A stretch of 64,000 nucleotides of DNA from Anaerocolumna xylanovorans DSM 12503 (GCF_900143645.1 NZ_FRFD01000009.1:253315-317314); one strand, 5' to 3'. Positions 19,293-28,713 are shown, counted from the first letter of the stretch. The notes: generated by a model not told the origin, from the sequence alone. Made by a program: numbers and translations.

Positions 19293-20585
19293 ATGAAGGT
19301 ATCTTATTTAAAAAGAATTATGGCATCTGTTCTTATCATCTGTACAGTCTTTTATCTGATTTCGGTTCCTGTTGTAAAAGCTGCAGATAATAATGATGCC
19401 GCTGTTTATGGGAACAATTATCCCATCATCATGGTACATGGTTGTTTTGGCTGGGGCGGCAATGAACCGGACGGAGTCTATTACTGGGGAGGTGCAGAAA
19501 GTCTGACTCAAAAGCTTACCGCAAAAGGATATACAGTATATTCTCCTTCTATCGGTCCCGTTTCCAGTAACTGGGACAGGGCATGCGAACTGTATGCGTA
19601 CATAGTGGGTGGAGTAGTTGATTATGGCGAGGCACATTCCAAAGAGTATGGGCATGCGAGATATGGAAAGACTTATCCCGGTGTTTACAAGCAGATTGGA
19701 ACTCTGGACGCTTCCGGTGATATTCAAAAAGTCCATCTGATCGGCCACAGTATGGGCGGACAAACCATCCGTCTGTTAGCCCAGCTTTTAGAAAATGGTG
19801 ATGCAAACGAAGTATCGTCTACCACAGACGGAAGTATCAGTCCCCTTTTTACCGGCGGAAAATCATGGATATCCAGCATTGCCACTATTGCCACTCCTCA
19901 TGACGGAAGTCAGGAAGCACACCGTCAATGTGGTATTGAGCCCCTGGTGCATCAATTCATTGCATCAATTGCCGCAATTAAAGGCAGCAACAGCGTTCAT
20001 TTAGATAACATGAATTATGATTTCAAATTAGACCAATGGGGTTTAAGCAGAGAACCCGGTGAATCCTATTCAGACTACTACAACAAAGTAATCAACAGTA
20101 ATATCTGGAAAGAAACCAAGGATTTAAGTATCTGGGATTTAACACCGGAAGGCTCCAGGGATTTTAATTCCTATGTAAAAGCACAAAATGATATCTATTA
20201 TTTTTCAATTGCGTGTGCAGATACCCACGAAGATCAGCTGACACATTTTTATGTGCCAAACAGGAATATGAATCCACTCCTTTTAAAGAGTTCGATTTTT
20301 ATGGGCATGTATACCAATAATAAAAACGGCGAGGTTCCAATAGACGAAAGCTGGTGGCAAAATGACGGTGTTGTAAGCGTAATATCAGCCATGAGCCCCA
20401 AGGTCGGTTCAACAGATCAAACCGTAAATTATACCGGTACCGCTGTAAAAGGCGAATGGAATTACCTTGGTGAATTTGATAATACCGACCATATTGAGGT
20501 TTGCGCAATGAAATACGACCGAAGCGGAATTGAGCAAATGTATTATAACCTGGCAGATTTGCTTTCAAAACTTACCATAGATTAA
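19293..20585 (+). CDS. Secreted triacylglycerol lipase (family I.5-like)
   Basis: 430 aa. Signal peptide with cleavage near VKA-AD (residue 31). The mature enzyme begins with YPIIMVHGCFGWGG, as in staphylococcal and Geobacillus lipases. Nucleophile S153 is in GHSMGGQ; D358 (NDGVV) and H400 (NTDHIEV) fit the catalytic triad at the expected spacing. Extracellular ester and lipid hydrolysis. Monocistronic, followed by hairpin element C. Confidence 0.92.
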   Translation: MKVSYLKRIMASVLIICTVFYLISVPVVKAADNNDAAVYGNNYPIIMVHGCFGWGGNEPDGVYYWGGAESLTQKLTAKGYTVYSPSIGPVSSNWDRACELYAYIVGGVVDYGEAHSKEYGHARYGKTYPGVYKQIGTLDASGDIQKVHLIGHSMGGQTIRLLAQLLENGDANEVSSTTDGSISPLFTGGKSWISSIATIATPHDGSQEAHRQCGIEPLVHQFIASIAAIKGSNSVHLDNMNYDFKLDQWGLSREPGESYSDYYNKVINSNIWKETKDLSIWDLTPEGSRDFNSYVKAQNDIYYFSIACADTHEDQLTHFYVPNRNMNPLLLKSSIFMGMYTNNKNGEVPIDESWWQNDGVVSVISAMSPKVGSTDQTVNYTGTAVKGEWNYLGEFDNTDHIEVCAMKYDRSGIEQMYYNLADLLSKLTID

Positions 20586-20593
20586 ACCATGAC

Positions 20594-20665
20594 AAAAGAA
20601 GCCCTACAGCTTTCCTGTAATACACTGCCCCATTGCGGTGTCCAAGGGAAAGCTGTAGGGCTTTT
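20594..20665. repeat. 3'-end hairpin element, copy C (inverted orientation)
   Basis: 72 bp. Perfect 17-bp outer stem (GCCCTACAGCTTTCC and its complement) enclosing TGTAATACAC and GGTGTCC. Read on the minus strand it has the same interior as copies A and B. It ends 80 bp after the lipase stop and finishes in CTTTTATT, so it can terminate the lipase transcript. Confidence 0.7.
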
Positions 20666-20851
20666 ATTATATTTATGTCTGCAATTTTACCCATTATATC
20701 ATTCTTTTTTACACATGCCAGTGTATTCCAATGGGCGTAAATTTAACAATGTATGATATTGCAATTCCATATGCAAAGTGGTATTATAAATAGTAAGTAG
20801 TAAGTAGTAACTAAAAACAAATTATTAAATAGCAGGCAATGGAGGATTTTT

Positions 20852-21724
20852 ATGGATTTGACATTAGCAGAACGTTTTGCACTTATTAGCTTTAATAGTA
20901 AGGAAAGTGAACACAGGGAAGTAGCAAAGCAAAATGTTTTAAAGATATTAGCTGTTGCTGTGTATCTTGAAGAAAATTATAACGGCACTGCTGATAAATG
21001 GAATTTTAATGAAAAGGATATAAAGGTTGCTATCAAGAAAGCAAATAAGAAAGCACTGGAACGCACCTATGCAGAGCGCTTACAAAATTATCAGTTAATT
21101 TCAAGGGTAAGTAGTTTACTGGGCTGTGATTTATATTTCGATAAAAATATCAAGCTGAAAACCTATGTCAGCAATCCGAAAGAATTCGACTGCCAGCTGG
21201 ATCTGTTAAAGGCTGAATTTCTGGAAGAAGGCCCCATTTCAGACGAAAGCATTATTATGGTATGGCTGCTTTTAGAATCTTTGTGCTTCTTTCAGGTCTT
21301 TTCCCTCTATGAGCAGGATAAGATAACCAAGCGGATTACAACACTTCGCAATGAAAGCACACTGGCAAAAGCCCTGTATCCCATTGAACTGCGTTCTCTC
21401 TGGGGCACTGTATCAGCCGATTTCCTTCGCATGAAGAGCCATGCAGCTGCTACTGAAACAGGAAAAGGCCTGAACTTCATATTTCCATTCTTTGAAAGGA
21501 AACAATCTATATTTATTGATACCGAAGGATATTTTCCCAATGCAGAGATGCGGTTGAAAAATGTTTTGGATCGAATATCTGCCCAGGGACATATTTATGA
21601 GGTGCTTCGCAGCGGTGATGTCCCCATCGTAAAAATCGATAACGTTAAATATGAGCTACTCCCGGAAGCTATCGGAGGATATGTACCAATTCACGGAGTA
21701 AGATTACGCCTTTATAATCTGTAA
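20852..21724 (+). CDS. Unknown protein paired with a MerR-like regulator
   Basis: 290 aa. Not recognised. The opening LTLAERFALISFN recalls the start of GPP34-like proteins, but I see no further support. No signal peptide or membrane segment; the middle is helical and charged, the C-terminus (PEAIGGYVPIHGVRLRLYNL) is strand-rich. GGAGG precedes the ATG. The MerR-like gene follows 10 bp later, so the two form an operon. A short TAGTAAG tandem repeat (three copies) lies just upstream at about 20792. Confidence 0.7.
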   Translation: MDLTLAERFALISFNSKESEHREVAKQNVLKILAVAVYLEENYNGTADKWNFNEKDIKVAIKKANKKALERTYAERLQNYQLISRVSSLLGCDLYFDKNIKLKTYVSNPKEFDCQLDLLKAEFLEEGPISDESIIMVWLLLESLCFFQVFSLYEQDKITKRITTLRNESTLAKALYPIELRSLWGTVSADFLRMKSHAAATETGKGLNFIFPFFERKQSIFIDTEGYFPNAEMRLKNVLDRISAQGHIYEVLRSGDVPIVKIDNVKYELLPEAIGGYVPIHGVRLRLYNL

Positions 21725-21734
21725 GGAGCAGGCT

Positions 21735-21998
21735 ATGTCAAGACAACGGACAATTGAAAAAATAATGGATTCGGAATATGTAACAATTGGTGAGCTGGTA
21801 CGGCTGGCAAATACCAGATACAGTACCCTTAAGTTTTATACCGAGGAAGGAATGCTGCCCTTTGAACAGGCAGATACGAATCTGACCCGAAGATACAAAA
21901 GGGTAGAGGCATTATGCCGCATCGAGGAAATCAGAGCAATGCGCCAGAGCGGTAAAACCATACCGGAAATTAAAGAAATCTTAAATTCCCACAAATAG
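21735..21998 (+). CDS. MerR-like helix-turn-helix protein, DNA-binding domain only
   Basis: 87 aa. A single winged-helix MerR domain: TIGELVRLANTRYSTLKFYT (first helices), LTRRYKRVEA wing and a short coiled helix. No effector domain follows, so any sensing must come from a partner, perhaps the 290-residue protein encoded just upstream. Ribosome binding site GGAG. Confidence 0.85.
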   Translation: MSRQRTIEKIMDSEYVTIGELVRLANTRYSTLKFYTEEGMLPFEQADTNLTRRYKRVEALCRIEEIRAMRQSGKTIPEIKEILNSHK

Positions 21999-22014
21999 CC
22001 GCATTATCCTAAAG

Positions 22015-22689
22015 TTAAATCCAGCCCTTTTCCTTCCAGTAATTCATATCGACCGGATTGTAATCCATGCCTTTATGCATCTGCTTCATTAGAAAAAACA
22101 TAAACCTGGCTTTAATTCCTGGTTTCACATGACCTGATTTATGCCGGATTGCTTTTGCGATATTGGCTGCCTTTCTTTCTGCCTGCACTTTTCTTTTTGC
22201 ATTCACTTGCTCCCAGTTCATTGCAGAAACTGTTACCGGCAGCTGATATGTCTTCCCTACTGCCCACCAGGACATCTGGGATGCAATAAATTTCGTGGTC
22301 TTTCTGGCTCCTGCTCCTGCCGTAGTTGAAATAGCAACTCCTATTTTCTGCTTCATGGAGGGGTATGGCCTGTGGGATATCCAACGATATCCCATATGGT
22401 CCAAAAAAGTCTTCAGCTGACCGGACACACTTAATACATAAGTCGGTGAATCAATTACTATTATATCCGCTTCTTCCAGTGCTTTTATAATATCTTCTGT
22501 CTGCCTGCGATGGGGACAGGTATCCTCTCCCTTCATGATGCATTGGAAGCACCCTACACAATCTCCAATACCATTCACATAGAACTCCGAAACATCTTCC
22601 TTCACACAATTCAACTTCTCCAATAACATCCGGGTTATATGATAGGTACTCCCCTTATGTAACTGTCCATGAACTACTGCAATTTTCAT
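22015..22689 (-). CDS. NADPH-dependent FMN reductase / flavodoxin-like oxidoreductase
   Basis: 224 aa. Flavodoxin-like fold: KIAVVHGQLHKGSTYHIT (phosphate loop region), VGCFQCIMKGEDTCPHR (cysteine-rich loop) and IVIDSPTYVLSVSGQLKTF (shown in part). Relatives reduce quinones, chromate or azo dyes, and many are part of stress responses. The start overlaps the TetR gene stop (ATGA), so both are translated from one mRNA and the oxidoreductase is the likely regulated function. Confidence 0.9.
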   Translation of the reverse strand: MKIAVVHGQLHKGSTYHITRMLLEKLNCVKEDVSEFYVNGIGDCVGCFQCIMKGEDTCPHRRQTEDIIKALEEADIIVIDSPTYVLSVSGQLKTFLDHMGYRWISHRPYPSMKQKIGVAISTTAGAGARKTTKFIASQMSWWAVGKTYQLPVTVSAMNWEQVNAKRKVQAERKAANIAKAIRHKSGHVKPGIKARFMFFLMKQMHKGMDYNPVDMNYWKEKGWI

Positions 22690-23279
22690 AAGCCATACAC
22701 CTCCGCGAATTGAGTAACCAATAATTCTATCTTTTTTAATGCTTCTTCCATTGTTATATTTTTATAATCATATTCCTGCAATAAAATAAGAATCGGGGTA
22801 TAAAAATGGTATGCCATCATAGCAGTATCCCTTCCCTCCAAAGCTTTCGCCTTTAGAATGATTTCAAATATCGCCGCCTGATACTGCATAGGTGCCACAA
22901 TAAAATACTTTGCATACAAATTACCAATATCTTCCCTGTTAAAAGCACTTATCAAAAATAGCTTTCTGCATTTTGACACAAATGGCTCTTCTGCATATAC
23001 CTGAAATGTTTGCTGAATCATATAAACCAAGGTTTCCCGTGATATATCCAAGTATTCTCTGCCATCAGGTAATGCCGGCTCAAAAATACTTTCCGTCTTT
23101 TCTTCGAATCTCTGCACGATTGTATAAAAAATATCTTCTTTACCGGAATAGTGTTTATATATGGATGCTGCTTTGATGCCAACTGCATCAGCAATGTCTG
23201 ACATGGATACCCCATCATATCCTTTGACAGAAAATAAGGCCAATGCCTTTTCTAAAATCGTTTCCTTCGTATCACGCAT
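22686..23279 (-). CDS. TetR/AcrR-family repressor
   Basis: 197 aa. N-terminal helix-turn-helix with KGYDGVSMSDIADAVGIKAA then IYKHYSGKEDIFY, typical of TetR. The C-terminal ligand domain is variable. First gene of a two-gene operon; a long palindrome just upstream (23303-23345) is its probable operator, so it should repress itself and the flavoprotein gene until an inducer binds. Confidence 0.92.
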   Translation of the reverse strand: MRDTKETILEKALALFSVKGYDGVSMSDIADAVGIKAASIYKHYSGKEDIFYTIVQRFEEKTESIFEPALPDGREYLDISRETLVYMIQQTFQVYAEEPFVSKCRKLFLISAFNREDIGNLYAKYFIVAPMQYQAAIFEIILKAKALEGRDTAMMAYHFYTPILILLQEYDYKNITMEEALKKIELLVTQFAEVYGL

Positions 23280-23302
23280 GTTTTATTTCCTCTTAAAATT
23301 AA

Positions 23303-23345
23303 GGCTAATGATTGTTAGCTTTATTATAGCTAACAACCATTAGCC
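23303..23345. promoter_or_regulatory. Palindromic operator of the TetR gene
   Basis: Two 18-bp arms (GGCTAATGATTGTTAGCT and its complement, one mismatch) separated by seven bases, 24 bp before the repressor start. TetR-family repressors usually bind such inverted repeats over their own promoter. Confidence 0.75.
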
Positions 23346-23548
23346 TGTCAATATTAATTATAGAAATCTCCTTATTTACATTTAGGAGGTCAATCCATAA
23401 CCTAACAGAAAAGTATCTATTTAACGCCACCGCATTAAAGTTGCAAGAGAAATTGGAAAATTTTAAAAAATAACTTGCTAAAAATTTTATATCATTATAG
23501 GATGATTTCAGACATCGATGTACTAAAAAAGAAAAAGGAAAATAGATA

Positions 23549-24004
23549 TTGGATATAAAAATAGAAAACATTCCATATTGCAGAATTGCATATATAAGGC
23601 AAATTGGTCCTTATGGACAGAATAATGTACAAATAATGGAGGAACTAAAAACATGGGCACAGTCTAAAGGCCTACTTGATGAAAAATCCGTCATACTGGG
23701 AATTGCTCATGATAACCCTGAACTGGTTGAACCCAAAAATTGCCGTTATGATACTTGCCTGGTTATTTCAAATGATTATTGCATTGATGACGATTCTATT
23801 AATGAGGGCTGTATTCACAGTGGAAAATATGCAGTCGTTAAAATAAGCCATACCGCTGAAGCTGTTCAGAAAGCATGGTTTGCAATTTTCCCGGAGTTAT
23901 TCAATCAAAACTATCAGTTGGATAAATCAAGGCCCACCTTAGAAAGATATAAGGCTGAACTGGTTAAAGAGCATTACTGTGAAATTTGTGTACCAATTCA
24001 CTAA
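23549..24004 (+). CDS. GyrI-like small-molecule-binding protein
   Basis: 151 aa, one GyrI/SbmC-type domain (IPYCRIAYIRQIGPYG, then CRYDTCLVIS and GGKYAVVKI-like SGKYAVVKI). Such domains bind drugs or act as effector modules. In related genes the domain is fused behind an AraC helix-turn-helix; here a stop codon lies directly upstream of the TTG start, so it stands alone. AAGGA precedes the start. Confidence 0.85.
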   Translation: MDIKIENIPYCRIAYIRQIGPYGQNNVQIMEELKTWAQSKGLLDEKSVILGIAHDNPELVEPKNCRYDTCLVISNDYCIDDDSINEGCIHSGKYAVVKISHTAEAVQKAWFAIFPELFNQNYQLDKSRPTLERYKAELVKEHYCEICVPIH

Positions 24005-24041
24005 ATACGTAGCTTATGACGACCTATTAAATTATAACAAA

Positions 24042-24080
24042 ATAATGCAGGCCCATCTTTACCGGTCCTGCGTTATTTTA
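24042..24080. terminator. Bidirectional terminator
   Basis: Stem ATAATGCAGG/CCTGCGTTAT with a 15-base loop, followed by TTT; lies between two convergent genes. Confidence 0.7.
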
Positions 24081-24104
24081 TACAACCATATTATAATATA
24101 AGTA

Positions 24105-24821
24105 TTACACCATAAACCTAAATGGGTTTACTGCATTTTCTTTTCCGTACAATTTGCACGCCATCCTGTACATGGCTTTTGCATGTATTCTATCATGCCA
24201 AATAAATCTTCTTAATAATTTTCTTAAGGACCATTCTTCATTATAACTTCCAGATTTTACTTCGTTGCTTAAATAATTGACATAAGTCTCTAATTTTTCA
24301 AACCCTTCTTTCCGGCATGCGAATATGTCCGGTTCATTATCAACTTCAATGCCAATCTCTCCGAAATAATATGAGTTAACATTTTTGGTATGTAAATACA
24401 TTTCCTCTGCCGTTCTTGGTATCAATCCATAAAAAGTTTTTCTTACCGGCAAGATGGAGTTTGCCTTATCCGGTATTGAATCATATAAAGACTGAAAATC
24501 TGCTGCTGATTTTAAAGCGAACTTCTTTAATGTTAAATATTCTTCCTGTGTCAACGGTTCTTTCTCGCTGGTAAATATTATATCACTATCTGCATCTTCA
24601 ACGTTTAATTCTGATTTTTTTCGGTCAACCACAATAATATTGATATCTATTTCAGCCAGGCTGTCATCTCTCCATGAAAGATATTGGAAAATTTCATTTT
24701 TTAACTTGCCCAAAGCTTCTTCTTCATATCTTCCGCGTACATATGCGCCAGGAAAATTATCTGCATAGATCAAATATCCGTTATTATTATATTCTTCAGC
24801 AACCTTTACCTCTACTAACAT
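24105..24821 (-). CDS. DinB-like protein with an N-terminal HicB-like region
   Basis: 238 aa. The N-terminal 60 residues (YADNFPGAYVRGRYEEEAL) resemble a HicB-type domain. The C-terminal part ending WSLRKLLRRFIWHDRIHAKA carries the histidines expected of the DinB four-helix bundle metal site. DinB proteins are metal-dependent thiol transferases or stress proteins. Stand-alone, AAGGAG ribosome binding site. Confidence 0.65.
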   Translation of the reverse strand: MLVEVKVAEEYNNNGYLIYADNFPGAYVRGRYEEEALGKLKNEIFQYLSWRDDSLAEIDINIIVVDRKKSELNVEDADSDIIFTSEKEPLTQEEYLTLKKFALKSAADFQSLYDSIPDKANSILPVRKTFYGLIPRTAEEMYLHTKNVNSYYFGEIGIEVDNEPDIFACRKEGFEKLETYVNYLSNEVKSGSYNEEWSLRKLLRRFIWHDRIHAKAMYRMACKLYGKENAVNPFRFMV

Positions 24822-25040
24822 AAACTTCTCCTTTTGTACTTTATAATATAATCCCTAATTGACTTTCGTATTTTCGAAATATTATTCCCATGCCATTCTC
24901 CCCTCAATGCTAATAATTATAAAATCCCAGAATGAATTGACTTTTTAATAGGTTATATTTATGATAAGCATATAAAATATTCGTGTAACTTTAAATTAGA
25001 TAATCTAAATGCAACAGGGTAAAAGAAAGGACAGAAAATC

Positions 25041-26000
25041 ATGATGAAACGAATTTTAGTAACGCTGCCGATAACAGAATATCACAAAAAACGCCTGGAG
25101 AGGAATGTTACAAATTGCAGTTTTCAGTATGTTCCTTTATCAGAAGTAACCATTGATATGGTACAAAATTCAGAAATAATTGTCGGTAATGTGCCTGTTT
25201 CTTATATAAGTGCATCCAATAACCTGGAATTACTTCAATTAAATTCTGCCGGAGCAGATGCTTACATCCTGCCGGGAGTTCTTTCTTCCGGCACTATACT
25301 GACCAATGCCACCGGAGCATACGGAAAAACTGTAGCGGAGCATATGTTTGGAATAATGATGTGTCTGCAGAAAAAATTACATCTTTATAGAGATGATAGA
25401 GTAACCGGGGAATGGAATGATTATGGTACGGTTACCTCTATTTCCAATGCTATAGTAACGGTCATCGGGCTAGGTGATATTGGGCTATATTTCGCCGGAA
25501 TGGCAAAGGCTTTAGGTGCTTATGTCATTGGTATCAAGCGCCGTAAAAGCGATTGCCCGAAACAAGTGGATGAACTGCACCTAATGGAAGATTTCTATGA
25601 AATCATACCGAAAGCAGATATCATTGTTTCCTTTCTTCCTAACACACCATCTACCTATCATCTTTATAATGCAGAATTTTTCTCCAAAATGAAAAATACA
25701 GGTATATTTTTAAATGGAGGACGAGGAAGTGCCGTAGATCAAGATGCTCTTTTAGCAGCAGTACAAAATCAAGATATTTCTGCTGCCGGCCTAGATGTAA
25801 CTGACCCGGAACCGCTCCCATCCGAACATCCTTTATGGAAAGAGAAAAATATAATGATAACTCCCCATGTATCCGGCTCTTATCATTTACCTGAGACCTT
25901 GGATAAGATTGTAGAAATTGCAGCTGCAAATATAGAGAACCACCTTGCCGGTACACCACTTAAGAATTTAATTGACTTTGAAACCGGTTATTGTAAATAG
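25041..26000 (+). CDS. D-isomer-specific 2-hydroxyacid dehydrogenase
   Basis: 319 aa. NAD-binding motif VIGLGDIGLYFAGMAKALGA and catalytic positions: arginine/glutamate in the NGGRGSAVD to DVTDPEPLP stretch and a histidine in TPHVSGSYH. Reduces 2-oxoacids or oxidises D-2-hydroxyacids in the cytosol; substrate unknown. Stand-alone and followed by a strong terminator. Confidence 0.92.
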   Translation: MMKRILVTLPITEYHKKRLERNVTNCSFQYVPLSEVTIDMVQNSEIIVGNVPVSYISASNNLELLQLNSAGADAYILPGVLSSGTILTNATGAYGKTVAEHMFGIMMCLQKKLHLYRDDRVTGEWNDYGTVTSISNAIVTVIGLGDIGLYFAGMAKALGAYVIGIKRRKSDCPKQVDELHLMEDFYEIIPKADIIVSFLPNTPSTYHLYNAEFFSKMKNTGIFLNGGRGSAVDQDALLAAVQNQDISAAGLDVTDPEPLPSEHPLWKEKNIMITPHVSGSYHLPETLDKIVEIAAANIENHLAGTPLKNLIDFETGYCK

Positions 26001-26027
26001 AATAGTCTAATGCTGTCTTTCTTAAAA

Positions 26028-26077
26028 GAAAAAGCTATTGCAAAACCACCAATTTGGTAAACCTGGCAATAGCTTTT
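26028..26077. terminator. Bidirectional terminator
   Basis: Thirteen-base perfect arms AAAAAGCTATTGC and complement, with a nested weaker hairpin, between convergent genes. Confidence 0.8.
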
Positions 26078-26086
26078 TCACTGGAG

Positions 26087-26680
26087 CTAATCATTTAATC
26101 CCTTTCCCTCTAAAATTTGCTGCCTATATTTTTCAACCCTTGACTCTCGGGTTTTAGATTGCTTGGGTTGAGAGAAATAAAGAATGTACGCTCTTTGCCT
26201 TCCCGGCGTCAATGCTTCAAAAGCAGCCTTTAAGGCAGGGTTTTCATCTAATTTATTTTGAAATTCTTCCGGAATTATAAATTCTGTATTCTTCTTAAAC
26301 TCCACTTCCAAACCGGCTTTTTCAATTTCAACAGCTTCATAAATATAGGCTTTTAAGACCTCTTCCATATCAATTATTTCCTCAACATTGGTGAACCGAA
26401 CCTGGCGTCCCGCCTGCACATTCTCCGTTTGCCGGACCAGAATGCCACGGGGATCCTTTAGCAAAGCACCTTTGATAAACAAAAGCGCACAATACTCTTT
26501 AAATCCATGTATTAAAACTATATTGTTTTTCTGAAACGAGTAACAAGGTTTACCCCACTTCAACTCTTCGGTCAGCTGACAGTCAAGAATGATCATCCTT
26601 AATTTCTCAAATTCCTCCTGCCACTTTTGGGCTTTACTTAAAAATTCATCAACCTTAGGATTCATTTCGTTATTTGTCAT
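26087..26680 (-). CDS. YdeI/OmpD-associated family protein with DUF1801-like domain
   Basis: 197 aa. An N-terminal DUF1801-like fold (LRMIILDCQLTEELKWGKPC) is followed by a C-terminal YdeI-type helical tail with LTPGRQRAYILYFSQPKQ and the usual KTRESRVEKYRQQILEGKGL. Related proteins have been linked to antimicrobial-peptide tolerance. The start is ATG 26680 with GAGAGGTG eight bases before; the longer reading lacks a site. Confidence 0.85.
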   Translation of the reverse strand: MTNNEMNPKVDEFLSKAQKWQEEFEKLRMIILDCQLTEELKWGKPCYSFQKNNIVLIHGFKEYCALLFIKGALLKDPRGILVRQTENVQAGRQVRFTNVEEIIDMEEVLKAYIYEAVEIEKAGLEVEFKKNTEFIIPEEFQNKLDENPALKAAFEALTPGRQRAYILYFSQPKQSKTRESRVEKYRQQILEGKGLND

Positions 26681-26851
26681 CAAGGAACACCTCTCTTCAA
26701 TTTTTGGCCTCATTCTGCTCTTTCCTATAAGGTCATTTTAGTTTAATCCACTGGCCTTGTCAAACACCGGATGGGAATATTCCTTACTCAAAAGAGCTCT
26801 TCTTAAGCAGGTTAACAATATTCTACAAGTATTACTAACGAAGATTTAAGT

Positions 26852-27916
26852 TCAACAAGGAATATTTTTGTTTAGAAAATCTAACCAAACCTGGCTTCTA
26901 AAATTAGAACCCAAACCATAGTTTTGAAGATAAATAATATAATCTTTAATACTTGAATAATCCAGGGTGATTTTTCTCTGCTCCATAGAGGTCATAATAC
27001 TAATGGTTTTTTCAATATCATTAGATTTTATATAACAATACATAGAACTCGATATCAAACAATCCTGGGTTTTAGAAGCATTTTCTAAATATTCACCCCA
27101 TTCAAACCATTCAGATTCAGATAAATCTTTTATATTCTCAATTGGCGGATATGTTGAAAAAGCATAATAATTATTATTGTATTTAAATCCTAATTTTTCG
27201 GCTAATGCGATTGACCCCTTATTAGTATCTACACAAAGCCAATTTATTTTTTCGTAACCTTTCGTAAAACAATCCTTAACAACTGCAGAAACAACTGTTT
27301 TTCCAAACCCATTTTTTCTATATCTTTCATCTGTATGTATTCCAATTGTGATTTTCTTGTCAAAACTGCAATCACTCAATGACCAACTTACAATAACCTT
27401 GCCATTATGTATAAAATATCCTGCTCCATACTTTTGAAATTTTGCATCATCTCCCCAGTCCGCAGTCCATTCAAGTAGTTTCTCAGAGTTTTCATAGTTT
27501 CTTTGCCTTAATAAATCAATGTCAACTTTCTCAAGTATAAAACCATCTTTTAAAGTTTCCTTGCATTCCTTAAAATCATCAACAGATAATATATAATGCC
27601 TTCTTTTATATTTTCTGATAAAGGGATTTTTATGAATAGTAGGTATTAGATCTATCCACTCACTTGAATCGGGCGTTAACGGGTCCCAAAAATCTAATAC
27701 CATAGATACTTCAGAATTAAAATTGGCATCATTAGAATTACCCGCGATTAAGTTACATTCACAGGTCCTTATCAATGCAGCTGTTGGATTATCAATACTG
27801 TTTACATATATTTCACCAGGCATAGCACCTTTTATAACAGAAAGTACAGATAATTCATTTTGGGATTTGACTAATTGTATTACTTTATTAAAATCATTGT
27901 TATTTAATTTAAACAC
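26852..27916 (-). CDS. GNAT-family N-acetyltransferase, large
   Basis: 354 aa. The GNAT core is in the middle: YRKNGFGKTVVSAVVKDCF is the acetyl-CoA loop and NKGSIALAEKLGF the last helix. The N-terminal and C-terminal regions are not recognised; the C-terminal 100 residues may be an added helical domain. Start GTG 27916 with GGAGG five bases upstream; the preceding ATG overlaps that site. Acceptor unknown. Confidence 0.85.
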   Translation of the reverse strand: MFKLNNNDFNKVIQLVKSQNELSVLSVIKGAMPGEIYVNSIDNPTAALIRTCECNLIAGNSNDANFNSEVSMVLDFWDPLTPDSSEWIDLIPTIHKNPFIRKYKRRHYILSVDDFKECKETLKDGFILEKVDIDLLRQRNYENSEKLLEWTADWGDDAKFQKYGAGYFIHNGKVIVSWSLSDCSFDKKITIGIHTDERYRKNGFGKTVVSAVVKDCFTKGYEKINWLCVDTNKGSIALAEKLGFKYNNNYYAFSTYPPIENIKDLSESEWFEWGEYLENASKTQDCLISSSMYCYIKSNDIEKTISIMTSMEQRKITLDYSSIKDYIIYLQNYGLGSNFRSQVWLDFLNKNIPC

Positions 27917-27929
27917 AAATTCCTCCATA

Positions 27930-28307
27930 AATTCTAATCAGTGGTAGTGTATATTCCAATAACGGCTACTCATCGCATTGCAAGCGGACTTCCAAAACAA
28001 CAATATTCTATACTTTAACACATCTGCCAATATGTGTAAATTCCACAAATAGTTATATCTATTTTTTCCTTTATATTATTATGTCCATTCTAACATTTCA
28101 TCTTATCTAAGCCGACAAATTCCAATAAGCTTTGGCAGATTGTAAATACGCTTTCAGAGATAAAAATTCCCCAGAAGCCTTGAATTCTCAAAGCCTCCAG
28201 GGAAATTAGTTAAGCGCAGGACAGGATTTGGTCAAAAACAATGTGCTCTCTTTTCTTTTTACCCATTTAATCTCTCCAAATCAAATACTTGAAACACAAC
28301 TTGATAA
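27930..28307. other. Non-coding stretch holding the leftmost, degraded attachment copy
   Basis: 378 bp without a gene. The right part holds a terminator-like hairpin (about 28146-28197, arms ATTCCCC.. and ..GGGAAATT) followed by a degraded copy of the tRNA-Gly 3' end at 28212-28233. The left part shows nothing else that I can support. Confidence 0.5.
28212..28233. repeat. Degraded tRNA-Gly 3'-end attachment copy
   Basis: GCGCAGGACAGGATTTGGTC matches the intact core GCGCGAGACGGGATTCGAAC at 15 of 20 positions and, like the others, follows a hairpin. The cargo gene to its right ends 75 bp away on the minus strand. Outermost of the left array. Confidence 0.55.
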
Positions 28308-28655
28308 TCAGACCCCAAAATGTATCATGTACTTGTCATTATCAATAGCCAGCTGTATCATATCAGCTAAAAGTACAAGACTTTCATCGTCATTTATTCT
28401 TTTGTCTGAAATTACTATATCTTGAAAGGCTGGCAGAGATTCTGGTGGGATGATGGTTATTCCCCAGCGAGCAAGTGCAGTTGACGGTCGATTCAGATTG
28501 TGAAAGTATGTCTTTATGTAAGCCAATTTATCCCACCAATCATTAATATAGATGTCATCATTTATAGTAATACATTTATATTTATCCGGTTCATATTCTG
28601 AATAGTCCTTTTCTTTGTCAATACAGTCAATGATTCCAAACTCTGCATAAGGCAT
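28308..28655 (-). CDS. Unknown protein, cargo gene
   Basis: 115 aa, acidic, no signal peptide or membrane segment. Aromatic-rich (INDWWDKLAYIKTYFHNLNRP) and ending in IDNDKYMIHFGV, which suggests a small alpha/beta protein that I do not recognise. Follows the P-loop kinase gene by 58 bp on the same strand and lies nearest to the degraded attachment copy at 28212. Confidence 0.65.
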   Translation of the reverse strand: MPYAEFGIIDCIDKEKDYSEYEPDKYKCITINDDIYINDWWDKLAYIKTYFHNLNRPSTALARWGITIIPPESLPAFQDIVISDKRINDDESLVLLADMIQLAIDNDKYMIHFGV

Positions 28656-28713
28656 TTTTGATTAGTTCCCTTCACAATAATTTGTTTAATTATATATTTC
28701 CAATGAATTATTC

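Noticed and set aside
24105..24821. HicAB toxin-antitoxin system
   Set aside because: Only the first 60 residues look HicB-like, the rest resembles DinB, and there is no hicA next to it.
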